A stretch of DNA of 6,913 nt from Terriglobia bacterium. GTDB taxonomy: Bacteria; Acidobacteriota; Terriglobia; UBA7540. A program made the position numbers and the translations under genes. Shown one piece after another: positions 1 to 6,329 of the stretch. The notes under the pieces were generated by a model. It was not told the DNA's origin. It worked only from the letters and a program-made list of their open reading frames with translations, and did no database searches. Within the stretch, counting starts at the first letter, position 1. Each line of letters opens with the position of its first letter. The stretch covers positions 1-6,913 of the forward strand of contig JASHYZ010000546.1 of NCBI GenBank assembly GCA_030042795.1, given 5' to 3'.

Positions 1-757
1 GCGCAGCGCATTGTTTGGGCCCGGCGAGGTGCTTGGTCGCTACGTAAAGGTGAACGACCAGTGGTTCCATGTGATCGGCGTTGTCGGGCCGCAACTGAGC
101 GCGGGAACCGAAGTCTCGGGGCTGCCCAGCGAGGACCTGAACAACCTCATTTACGTTCCCCTCAATGCTGCGATCTTCCGCCTGGAGGACAATTACAGCA
201 GCATGCGGGACGAGATTGACGGAATATACTTGCGTCTCGGTGCTTCCGTCGATAGTGTCGCCGCCGCCAGTTTGGTGCGAGGCATTCTGGACGCCTCGCA
301 CCGTCACGCCGGGGACTTCAGCGTGATTGTCCCGGCCGAACTCCTGGCCGAGCAGCGCCGCACAGAGCGCCTCTTCAGCGTGGTCATGGTGGCTATTGCT
401 TCCATCTCGCTGCTCGTGGGAGGCATCGGCATCATGAACATCATGCTGGCCAGCATCCTGGAGCGCACCCGTGAGATCGGCGTGCGCCGCGCGGTTGGGG
501 CGCGGCGCAGCGACATCATCCGGCAGTTCGTGCTGGAGGCGGTCATGATTTCGTTTGTAGGCGGTCTGCTCGGCATCGCGTTTGGTTTCGGAATGTCCAG
601 GCTCATCGCCGTGCTTGCCGGCTGGTCCACCATCGTGACAGCTTCCTCAATTCTGCTGGCCTTTTTTGTCTCGGTTTCGGTGGGCCTGATTTTTGGAACT
701 TATCCGGCGGTGAAAGCCGCGCGCCTCGACCCCGTTGAGGCGATTCACTACGAGTGA
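1..757 (+). CDS. MacB/FtsX-type ABC transporter permease, C-terminal part (5' end outside window)
   Basis: Inner-membrane permease subunit of a MacB-like ABC exporter, which uses cytoplasmic ATP hydrolysis to drive export through a periplasmic adaptor and a TolC-type channel. The reading frame is open to the window edge (first whole codon at 2), and the first residues (R-S-A-L-F-G-P-G) already lie inside the periplasmic MacB domain, so the gene starts upstream. Counting from codon 11, residues 1-118 are the end of that domain (typical 'V-I-G-V' strand and 'YVPL' segment). Three hydrophobic segments follow at about 121-147, 173-196 and 212-231. The family hallmark ERTREIGVRRAVGAR at 151-165 sits between the first two. 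The end, YPAVKAARLDPVEAIHYE, is the classic terminus of these permeases. The ATPase part, fused or separate, is not visible. A TolC-family gene follows 55 bases downstream on the same strand, probably in the same operon. Whether the substrate is a macrolide, lipoprotein, peptide or siderophore cannot be read from this fragment. Confidence 0.93.
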   Translation, partial: RSALFGPGEVLGRYVKVNDQWFHVIGVVGPQLSAGTEVSGLPSEDLNNLIYVPLNAAIFRLEDNYSSMRDEIDGIYLRLGASVDSVAAASLVRGILDASHRHAGDFSVIVPAELLAEQRRTERLFSVVMVAIASISLLVGGIGIMNIMLASILERTREIGVRRAVGARRSDIIRQFVLEAVMISFVGGLLGIAFGFGMSRLIAVLAGWSTIVTASSILLAFFVSVSVGLIFGTYPAVKAARLDPVEAIHYE

Positions 758-803
758 GAAGCGTTGCGAACTGCTCCGCCGCTTCCCACATCACGCGCAT
801 TTT

Positions 804-809
804 GGGGGA
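804..809 (+). promoter_or_regulatory. Ribosome binding site of the TolC-family gene
   Basis: GGGGGA lies 3 bases before the ATG at 813. The spacing is short, but this is the only purine-rich Shine-Dalgarno-like stretch near the gene. It favours ATG 813 over the in-frame TTG at 735, which lies inside the permease gene. The hydrophobic signal sequence also begins just after ATG 813. Confidence 0.5.
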
Positions 810-812
810 TCC

Positions 813-2495
813 ATGTCGAAACAAAGCTACCGCAGAAATCCGTTTTTCGCGCTGGTGGTCATCTCGGCCGCAGCCCTTGTGTGCCGGGCTGGTGATAGCC
901 CCAGTCGCGCGCAAGCGAACGTCGCAGGCTCCTTGCCTCCGCCTTCGGCTCTGCGCGACCACGTGGTGAATGGAAAACTGCGGCTGACCCTTGAAGACGC
1001 CATCCAGCTCACGCTACTCAACAATACGGACGTACGCCTGGCACGGACGCCCGTGGATCAGGCGCGCTACAGAATCATGGGAGCTTATGCCCCATTCGAT
1101 CCCCTGCTGACGGGAAACGGTCTCGACCAGCGCAGTCTTTCACAGGCTACGAATGAGCTGCAAGGCGTCGGCGTCACGAGTCTGGGCGCCACGACAAGCT
1201 CGGTGGGCAATCAAACGCTGAACCAGTTGAACCAACAGGCGGCGGTAACCTACACCCAGACTTTTGAAACCGGAACCGTGCTCTCCACCTCCTTCAGCGG
1301 CAGCAAAGGCGACACGAATAACGACTTCTACTTCATCAATCCGTATCTCACGGCGGGCTTGGTCTTTCAGGTTACCCAACCTCTGTTGAGGAATCGCGGA
1401 TTCTTCCCCAACATGGCGCCCATCCGTATCGCCCAGCGCGGTGCGCGCGCTTCCGAGGACACTTTTGAAGCCGAGGTTAGCACCTCGATTCAGCAGGCGA
1501 TCGATCAATACTGGAATGTTGTTCAGGCGCGCGAGAGCCTGCGCGTGGCCGACGCGTCGCTGAAGCAGGCTCAGGCTACTTACGATCATGACAAGCGCTC
1601 GCTCGATCTCGGCGCGCTGCCGCCGCTCGACATTTATCGCTCGGAGTCGGAGGTCGCGCAGCGGCGCGTGGCGTCGATCCAAGCGGAGTATCAGCTCAAG
1701 CAGCAGGAAGACGCGTTCCGCCAGGTGATTGGCGCAGACCTTGATCCCTACGTCGAGGCCCTAGACCTCGACCTGGTGGAGGACCCCGCGCCGCTCGATC
1801 CGCTGTTTTCCATCGACGTTTCCACAGCGCAAGGGCTCGCCGAGCAGCATCGGCCCGAGTTCGCGGCCCTGCGCGAGCAGCTTGCCGCCGATGACATGAG
1901 CATTCGTCTGTCGCGAAACAGTCTCCTGCCGGACGTCGAGCTGCAAGGTATCTATAACGCGCAAGGCGTCGGCGGCACGCAATACAATCTCTCGGTCACG
2001 CCCGTGGTGGTGACGCCCGGAGGGTTCGGCGACGCGCTCAGTCAGTTGTTCCACTTCAGTTACCCGACTTATTCGGTGGGTCTGACCTTTAATTTTCCGA
2101 TCCATAACCACGCCGCTCGCGCTGCGCTGGGCGAGGCGCGAGTCGCGAAGGCCAACGATCTTTACACGTTGCGAAGACAAGAGCAGACGGTGCAGCTCGA
2201 TGTGCTGAATGCGGTCCACAGTCTCGAAGAAGCCAAGCTGTCGATCTCCGCCGCCAAGATCGCTCGAGATCTCGCTCAGAAAACTGTCGAGTCGGAGCAG
2301 CGCAAGTACGAACTGGGAACGGGAACGATCTTTCTGGTGTTAGAGGCGCAGACGGAGCTGGCCTCCACGGAGGTGAGCTTGGTGCAAGCTGAGATTGGTT
2401 ATCAGATGGCGTTAGCCGCGGTCGATCACGCCACCGGAACCTTGCTGGAGCGGCATCACGTGCAGTTAGAGCAATCGGGCTTCAAGCAACCATAG
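813..2495 (+). CDS. TolC-family outer-membrane efflux protein
   Basis: Outer-membrane channel of a tripartite exporter or type I secretion system; three copies form a beta-barrel plus a periplasmic alpha-helical tunnel. Predicted 560 residues. The N-terminus has basic residues (R7, R8) and a hydrophobic run at about 11-24, followed by possible signal peptidase I sites (after A26 or A35), as expected for an exported protein. Two OEP repeats are visible. The first starts at about 58 with LTLEDAIQLTLLNN, has beta-strand stretches at about 143-197, then long heptad-like helices (QAIDQYWNVVQARESLRVAD, and 'LDLGALPPLDIYRSE'). The second starts near 350 (GLAEQHRPEFAALREQL), has the strand YSVGLTFNFPI and the helices from AARAALGEARVAKAND to the end, including 'YELGTGTIFLVLEAQ'. 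It follows the permease by 55 bases and very likely works with it. The 146 bases after the stop, up to the convergent phosphatase gene, hold no convincing terminator. C24 is not in a good lipobox, so it is probably not a lipoprotein. Confidence 0.93.
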   Translation: MSKQSYRRNPFFALVVISAAALVCRAGDSPSRAQANVAGSLPPPSALRDHVVNGKLRLTLEDAIQLTLLNNTDVRLARTPVDQARYRIMGAYAPFDPLLTGNGLDQRSLSQATNELQGVGVTSLGATTSSVGNQTLNQLNQQAAVTYTQTFETGTVLSTSFSGSKGDTNNDFYFINPYLTAGLVFQVTQPLLRNRGFFPNMAPIRIAQRGARASEDTFEAEVSTSIQQAIDQYWNVVQARESLRVADASLKQAQATYDHDKRSLDLGALPPLDIYRSESEVAQRRVASIQAEYQLKQQEDAFRQVIGADLDPYVEALDLDLVEDPAPLDPLFSIDVSTAQGLAEQHRPEFAALREQLAADDMSIRLSRNSLLPDVELQGIYNAQGVGGTQYNLSVTPVVVTPGGFGDALSQLFHFSYPTYSVGLTFNFPIHNHAARAALGEARVAKANDLYTLRRQEQTVQLDVLNAVHSLEEAKLSISAAKIARDLAQKTVESEQRKYELGTGTIFLVLEAQTELASTEVSLVQAEIGYQMALAAVDHATGTLLERHHVQLEQSGFKQP

Positions 2496-2641
2496 GACGC
2501 TGGCTACCGTGGGATCATCGCGCAGCAGACGCTGGTGGTGACGGCTGGAGAGTGTCGCGGGATCAGACGCGCGAAGGTTTAGACCCTTTGCAGAAGCGCC
2601 TTCTCCAAGCAGGTTACGCACAGCCACGAAACCTTGCAGAT

Positions 2642-3493
2642 TTACGGCTCTGTGGAGCGCCGGATCTGCGAAAGAATGAGAGTGATATTGTCCGGGCCTC
2701 CGCGATTGAGCGCGCGTTGGAGAAGCTCGCTGGCCCGAGTCGTCAGGCTCTCGGAGGAAAGCAGTGACGGCATCATCTCCTCTTCCGGCACCGGTTTATA
2801 GAGGCCGTCACAGCAAATCAGAAGGATGTCTTCAGGCTCGGTGACTATTTCGGTGAGCGCCACTTCAATCTCAGGCTGAGAACCGACGGCCTGGGTGAGC
2901 ATGTCCTTGATGTGCCCTTCTAAGTGGGCGCTCTGTTCGGCGTCCACAAAGTTTCCCACCGTCTGGTCCAGAGTGAGCAGACGCAGCGTCTGCCTGCGAA
3001 GGAGATAGGCCCGTGAGTCACCCACCTGAGCAACGCATCCCTGGTTTCCTCTCAACAATGCAGCGGTTAGAGTTGTTCCCATGCCGGCGTATGCGGGTTG
3101 CTCTCGAGCAAGCTCATAGAGCGAGTGACTGACCGTCTCGACGGCCTGTTTGAGCGCGACGGCTGCCTGCTGAAAATCGGATTCGGATGAAATGGCCCTC
3201 TGGAACTCCTCCTCGAGACGTTCCAGGCACAGTCTGCTTGCCACTTCGCCATAGTTGTGCCCGCCCATCCCGTCCGCGACGGCCAGCAGCGCCCCGGAAG
3301 TGCTTAGGCTAAACTGACCCTCTGCGGCAGGTTGACAGAGGATGCGGCGCGAGGAATCCAGAATCAGATAGCTGTCTTCGTTGTTTTGGCGCTTGTGACC
3401 GACGTCCGTGCAAGCGGCCACCCAGAGGAGATTTGCGCTTGGGCCGGAGTTCACCGGTGGAGCGAGTGGCTCTTTGGCAGCTTCCAAGTTCAA
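2642..3493 (-). CDS. PP2C-family Ser/Thr protein phosphatase
   Basis: Predicted metal-dependent (Mn/Mg) phosphatase that removes phosphate from Ser/Thr residues, usually opposing Hanks-type kinases. It is about 283 residues, cytoplasmic, with no membrane segment or extra domain. All core PP2C motifs are present (numbering from the TTG start): TDVGHKRQNNED with D40; AVADGMGGH with D74; GMGTTLTAALL near 138; VAQVGDSRAYLLR near 155; LTQAVG near 199; ILLICCDGL with D229; GGPDNITLIL with D268. The four metal-binding Asp are therefore kept and the enzyme should be active. One variation is LTLDQT where many relatives have LTxDH. Start choice: there is no ATG. TTG at 3493 has GAGGGGA 9 bases upstream, whereas the upstream GTG at 3553 (20 residues longer) has no ribosome binding site and overlaps a likely -10 box. 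No kinase or FHA gene is visible here, so its partner is unknown. It is convergent with the TolC-family gene and diverges from the M13 peptidase. Confidence 0.93.
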   Translation of the reverse strand: MNLEAAKEPLAPPVNSGPSANLLWVAACTDVGHKRQNNEDSYLILDSSRRILCQPAAEGQFSLSTSGALLAVADGMGGHNYGEVASRLCLERLEEEFQRAISSESDFQQAAVALKQAVETVSHSLYELAREQPAYAGMGTTLTAALLRGNQGCVAQVGDSRAYLLRRQTLRLLTLDQTVGNFVDAEQSAHLEGHIKDMLTQAVGSQPEIEVALTEIVTEPEDILLICCDGLYKPVPEEEMMPSLLSSESLTTRASELLQRALNRGGPDNITLILSQIRRSTEP

Positions 3494-3501
3494 GACGAAA
3501 G

Positions 3502-3508
3502 TCCCCTC
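3502..3508 (-). promoter_or_regulatory. Ribosome binding site supporting the TTG start of the phosphatase
   Basis: On the minus strand GAGGGGA stands 9 bases before TTG 3493-3491. No comparable purine-rich stretch precedes the GTG at 3553 (the bases there are CCCTCCTAGT), so this site decides the start chosen for the phosphatase. Confidence 0.5.
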
Positions 3509-3543
3509 TTTGCCCCTTCTTACCGTCTTAGTGCGGTTCACGG

Positions 3544-3552
3544 ATTGTAACA
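3544..3552 (-). promoter_or_regulatory. Candidate extended -10 promoter for the phosphatase
   Basis: The minus strand reads TGT-TACAAT: a 5/6 match to the TATAAT consensus with the TGn extension. No good -35 hexamer is seen 16-18 bases upstream, but extended -10 promoters can do without one. The expected transcription start near 3537 would give a leader of about 44 bases before TTG 3493, including its ribosome binding site. This would also put the GTG at 3553 outside the transcript. Inference from sequence match only. Confidence 0.38.
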
Positions 3553-3720
3553 CACTAGGAGGGTCTTGCGGCCTATCTCCGGTAGCAGCAACCGGTTGTT
3601 ATCTGAGTGCAGAACATAACCTTGAGTGCTATGCCACAGGCCGTGCAGCCCGCAGGGGCGTGTGTCTTGGATAGGTAGACGATGACTCGAATTGACCCCC
3701 CTGTCGAACTCGTGTCGCGG

Positions 3721-3726
3721 TATAAT
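3721..3726 (+). promoter_or_regulatory. Candidate -10 box (TATAAT) far upstream of the M13 peptidase
   Basis: A perfect TATAAT in the context GGTATAATG, in otherwise GC-rich DNA. TTGACC lies at 3692-3697, but the 23-base gap is too long for a standard sigma-70 promoter, and no other good -35 is present at 16-18 bases. A start near 3733 would give a leader of about 320 bases before the ATG at 4052, or a separate small RNA. Confidence 0.42.
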
Positions 3727-3810
3727 GACAGCCTTCGCAAACCCGAGGACGTTCTCAACCGGGCCGGAAGGCGCCTCTCTAGGTTTAGCGGATTCAACAA
3801 CCGGACGGAG

Positions 3811-3830
3811 ACGCACGAGTATACGCACGA
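3811..3830 (+). repeat. Tandem direct repeat ACGCACGA, 12-base period
   Basis: ACGCACGA occurs at 3811-3818 and again at 3823-3830, separated by GTAT. The start-to-start distance of 12 bases is near one helical turn, as for a tandem activator or repressor site, but two copies of 8 bases can also arise by chance. It lies about 90 bases after the TATAAT box. Confidence 0.3.
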
Positions 3831-3879
3831 CTTCTCTAAGACTCGCGTTGACCGCTGACGCCTCGTGTGGCTTCTGGGC

Positions 3880-3921
3880 AGCCTGCTGGCCGGGCGGACT
3901 GAGTCTCGGCATTGCCAGGCT
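3880..3921 (+). other. Possible RNA stem-loop in the gene-free stretch
   Basis: Nested complementary pieces: AGCCTG (3880-3885) with CAGGCT (3916-3921), GCCG (3889-3892) with CGGC (3907-3910), and GAC (3897-3899) with GTC (3903-3905). Together they form one imperfect hairpin with internal loops. There is no T-run after it, so it is not an intrinsic terminator. In GC-rich DNA such pairing may be chance. Confidence 0.25.
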
Positions 3922-4042
3922 AAGACATCGAATCAGCGCCCGGGTAAGCTCCATCGAGGGCCGGCCCGTGATTAGAAGAGTTTCAGAGGGACTGGCAAAA
4001 GTAGCCCGCACCAGGCGGAAGGCCTAATACATATATTTCTTT

Positions 4043-4048
4043 GAGGAG
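4043..4048 (+). promoter_or_regulatory. Ribosome binding site of the M13 peptidase
   Basis: GAGGAG within an AT-rich stretch (TTTCTTTGAGGAGAAT) directly before ATG 4052; the GAGG core is 5 bases from the start codon. This is the best Shine-Dalgarno site in the window, fixes the start, and predicts efficient translation. Confidence 0.75.
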
Positions 4049-4051
4049 AAT

Positions 4052-6166
4052 ATGGGTTTAAGGAAGCGTTTAATGCGCGGAATAACTCCAACCGTCTCAA
4101 GCCTCGCGATGCTGAACCTTGTCTCAGTTGGCGTCTTGTGGGCCGGACAAGCTGCGCGAGGTGAGCAGGCCGCGGCGGCGAGTTCAGGCGCACGGGCCTC
4201 GGCCGATGAATCGCACGGCGTAGAGCTCTCATCTATCGACAAGACCTGTAAGCCCTGCCAAGACTTCTATCATTTTGCGAACGGCGAGTGGCTGAAGAAG
4301 AATCCGGTGCCTCCGGCCTATCCAACGTGGAACAGCTTCAGTGAGCTTGTGGAGAAGAACCGCGAGCGCCTGCACCAGATCCTTGAGAAGGCCGCGGCGG
4401 ACGCGAATGCTCTGCCGGGCTCGGCCGAGCAGAAGATCGGCGACTTCTACGCGAGCTGTATGGATGAGCATCAGGTGAACGAAGAGGGTCTTAAACCGCT
4501 GCGGCGGGAGCTTCAGCGCATCGACGCCGTCGAGAGCGTCCACGATGTTCAAGGCGAAATCTCGGTGCTGCAGCGTGTGGGCGCCAACGTCCTTTTCCGC
4601 TTCCACTCCACGCAGGACGCCAAGAACAGCTCGGATGTGATCGGTGGGATCGATCAAGGCGGATTGGGCCTGCCTGACCGCGATTACTACACCAAGACCG
4701 ACGAGAGGTCCGCAAAAATACGTGAGCAATACGTAGCCCATGTCACCAAGATGTTCGAGCTGCTAGGTGACGACGCCGGCAAGGCGGCTGCCGAGGCCAA
4801 GGCTGTGATGTCGCTCGAGACCAAGCTGGCGGAGGCCTCTCTCACCCGAGTCGAGCGTCGCGATCCCGACAAGCTCTATCACAAAATGTCGCGGGCCGAG
4901 CTTCAGGAGTTGACGCCGAATTTCTCATGGGAAGGCTATTTCACTGGAATGGGCTATCCCTACATCAACACCCTCAACGTCGCGGTGCCCCAGTTCTTTG
5001 AGGCCGCCAGCGAGGACTTGCAAACGGTACCGGTGGATGACTGGAAGGCCTATCTCCGCTGGCATCTCGTGGATGCCACCGCCTCAGCTCTTCCGGATGC
5101 CTTTGTGGAGGAGGACTTCAATTTCAGAGGCCGTGTTCTGCAGGGAACCCAGGAATTGCTGCCGCGTTGGAAGCGGTGCGTGCAGGCGACGGACCGCGAG
5201 TTGGGCGAAGCGCTGGGTCAGATCTACGTGCAGCAATACTTTCCCCCGGAAGCCAAGGCCCGGGCGCAGGAAATGGTCAACAATCTCATCGCCGCCCTGC
5301 GCGATGACTTGCAGACGCTGCCCTGGATGAGCGAGGCCACGCGCCAGCAGGCGCTTGCGAAGTTGGCGGCCTTTACGCCGAAGATCGGGTATCCCGACAA
5401 GTGGAGGGACTACTCAAACTTCAGCCCGGACCGCGGGCCGTTCGTGACAAACTTGATGCGAGGCCGGCTCTTTGAATTCCAGCGCGACATCAACAAAATC
5501 GGGAAGCCTCTGGATCGCACCGAATGGGGCATGACGCCCCCCACCGTAAACGCCTACTACAGCCCGGAAAGAAACGAAATCGTTTTCCCCGCCGGTATCC
5601 TGCAGCCGCCATTCTTTGACCCCAAGGCGGACGACGCCTCAAACTACGGGGGAATCGGCGCGGTCATTGGCCATGAAATGACGCACGGTTTCGACGATGA
5701 GGGACGCAAGTTTGATGCTCAGGGTAACCTCCGCGACTGGTGGACGCCACAGGATGCAGAGAACTTCAAGGTGCGCGCCGATTGCGTTCAGAGGCAGTTT
5801 GACAACTACGTGGTGGAGGGCGACCTGCACGAGAACGGGAAGCTGGTGCTGGGCGAGAGCATTGCAGACCTTGGCGGCCTCACGATTGCGTACAATGCAC
5901 TGGAAAAAGATCTCATGGGCAAGCCGCGTCCGACCATCGGCGGCTTTACGCCGGAGCAGCGCTTCTTCCTGGCTTACGGCCAGATCTGGGCGGCCAATGA
6001 CCGGCCCGAGTACGAACGGCTGATGGCCAATACCAACCCGCACGCTCTCGACCGCTACCGCGGCATCGCGGCGCCGTCGAATATCCCCGCATTTGCGCAG
6101 GCCTTCGACTGCAAGCCGGGAGATGACATGGTTCGTCCGCCGGAAATCCGGTGCCGGATCTGGTAA
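4052..6166 (+). CDS. M13-family (neprilysin/PepO-like) zinc metallopeptidase, exported
   Basis: Predicted zinc endopeptidase of the neprilysin/endothelin-converting-enzyme family, which cleaves oligopeptides. 704 residues, the usual full length. Basic residues (K5, R6, R9) and a hydrophobic run at about 14-32 give a signal peptide or signal anchor, so it likely acts in the periplasm or outside the cell. The M13 N-terminal domain begins near C66/C69 (TCKPCQDFYHFANGEWLK) and the catalytic domain occupies the last third. All key elements are present: NAYY substrate-binding motif (N500-Y503), zinc motif HEMTH (H541, E542, H545), third zinc ligand in ESIAD (E602, with D606), substrate carboxylate-binding Arg (R670 in DRYRGIAAPSN, matching neprilysin KFRVIGTLQN), and the family C-terminal CxxW motif as CRIW (C701-W704). 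It should be an active enzyme. It stands alone: divergent from the phosphatase, preceded by a long gene-free stretch, and followed by a hairpin and a separate toxin-antitoxin unit. The physiological substrate is unknown; general peptide degradation is the safest guess. Confidence 0.96.
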   Translation: MGLRKRLMRGITPTVSSLAMLNLVSVGVLWAGQAARGEQAAAASSGARASADESHGVELSSIDKTCKPCQDFYHFANGEWLKKNPVPPAYPTWNSFSELVEKNRERLHQILEKAAADANALPGSAEQKIGDFYASCMDEHQVNEEGLKPLRRELQRIDAVESVHDVQGEISVLQRVGANVLFRFHSTQDAKNSSDVIGGIDQGGLGLPDRDYYTKTDERSAKIREQYVAHVTKMFELLGDDAGKAAAEAKAVMSLETKLAEASLTRVERRDPDKLYHKMSRAELQELTPNFSWEGYFTGMGYPYINTLNVAVPQFFEAASEDLQTVPVDDWKAYLRWHLVDATASALPDAFVEEDFNFRGRVLQGTQELLPRWKRCVQATDRELGEALGQIYVQQYFPPEAKARAQEMVNNLIAALRDDLQTLPWMSEATRQQALAKLAAFTPKIGYPDKWRDYSNFSPDRGPFVTNLMRGRLFEFQRDINKIGKPLDRTEWGMTPPTVNAYYSPERNEIVFPAGILQPPFFDPKADDASNYGGIGAVIGHEMTHGFDDEGRKFDAQGNLRDWWTPQDAENFKVRADCVQRQFDNYVVEGDLHENGKLVLGESIADLGGLTIAYNALEKDLMGKPRPTIGGFTPEQRFFLAYGQIWAANDRPEYERLMANTNPHALDRYRGIAAPSNIPAFAQAFDCKPGDDMVRPPEIRCRIW

Positions 6167-6199
6167 CGGGTACTGATGTCATTTGAACGCCCCTTGACA

Positions 6200-6229
6200 C
6201 AGTCATTCCCGCTTTCGCGGGAATGACTG
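6200..6229 (+). repeat. Perfect 13-bp inverted repeat (REP-like; possible terminator of the M13 gene)
   Basis: CAGTCATTCCCGC (6200-6212), loop TTTC, then GCGGGAATGACTG (6217-6229): 13 perfectly matched pairs. The core ATTCCCGC...GCGGGAAT is a palindrome type I know from intergenic repeats of many bacteria, for example dRS3-like elements of Neisseria. It lies 33 bases after the peptidase stop. It would form a very stable RNA hairpin able to protect the 3' end or help stop transcription, but no T-run follows (CCCTTCAGG), so a classical intrinsic terminator is unlikely. Confidence 0.85.
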
Positions 6230-6291
6230 CCCTTCAGGGGGTTCCACCCGGCAAATTACACCAGTACCTGGTAACGCTAAAGTCGGCGAAA

Positions 6292-6312
6292 CGTACAGAT
6301 TTGTTGTACACT
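6292..6312 (+). promoter_or_regulatory. Candidate YefM-type operator overlapping a -10-like box
   Basis: CGTACA (6292-6297) and TGTACA (6305-6310) stand 13 bases apart centre to centre, and the pieces GTACA and TGTAC form an inverted repeat with a 7-base gap. From memory, the E. coli yefM-yoeB operator uses TGTACA cores about 12 bases apart, so the match with the antitoxin just downstream is meaningful. TACACT (6307-6312, 4/6 to TATAAT) could be the -10 box, so binding of the antitoxin would block the promoter. No clear -35 was found. Confidence 0.5.
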
Positions 6313-6329
6313 CTTAAGGGAGCTTAAAT

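Larger units (their letters stand above)
3554..4051. other. Gene-poor intergenic stretch between divergent phosphatase and M13 peptidase
   Basis: About 500 bases without a convincing protein gene. Open frames exist on both strands (3692-4027 plus, 3538-4011 minus), but neither translation resembles a family I know, neither has a good ribosome binding site, and their codon use lacks the strong third-position GC bias of the neighbours. The stretch carries a perfect TATAAT box at 3721, an 8-base direct repeat at 3811-3830, a possible long hairpin at 3880-3921, and 8-base self-complementary segments CGGGCCGG (3760-3767) and CCGGCCCG (3961-3968) that could close a fold of about 200 nt. It may be a long 5' leader of the M13 gene, an independent small RNA, or the remains of a gene. 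No tmRNA, RNase P RNA or SRP RNA signature was recognised. Confidence 0.5.

Noticed and set aside
735..812. A 26-residue longer N-terminus for the TolC-family protein from TTG 735
   Set aside because: It overlaps the permease gene, has no ribosome binding site, and would bury the signal peptide that begins after ATG 813.
833..890. Lipobox around C24 of the TolC-family protein
   Set aside because: The residues before Cys are A-L-V rather than L-[AS]-[GA], and plausible signal peptidase I sites follow, so ordinary cleavage is more likely.
1140..2219. Long open frames on the minus strand inside the TolC-family gene (1140-1682, 1761-2219)
   Set aside because: They mirror codon bias of the true gene, are Arg-rich and low in complexity, and match no family I know.
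2592..2604. Small hairpin AGAAG-CGC-CTTCT as a terminator between the convergent genes
   Set aside because: Only five pairs and no T-run on either side; likely chance.
3692..3726. TTGACC with TATAAT as a standard sigma-70 promoter
   Set aside because: The 23-base spacing is too long; only the -10 part is reported.
3538..4027. Open frames in the gene-free stretch (3538-4011 minus, 157 codons; 3692-4027 plus, 111 codons)
   Set aside because: No recognisable domain, no ribosome binding site, they overlap each other, and the minus one overlaps the likely phosphatase promoter. Not excluded if relatives conserve one of them.
3727..4051. tmRNA, RNase P RNA, SRP RNA or 6S RNA in the leader stretch
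   Set aside because: The short conserved signatures of the first three are absent; a GGCCGGAAGG string resembles the SRP loop only superficially. 6S could not be judged by eye and no clear long rod with central bubble was seen.
6260..6272. Inverted repeat ACCAG-TAC-CTGGT before the antitoxin
   Set aside because: Five pairs with a three-base loop and no link to the operator cores; too weak to list.
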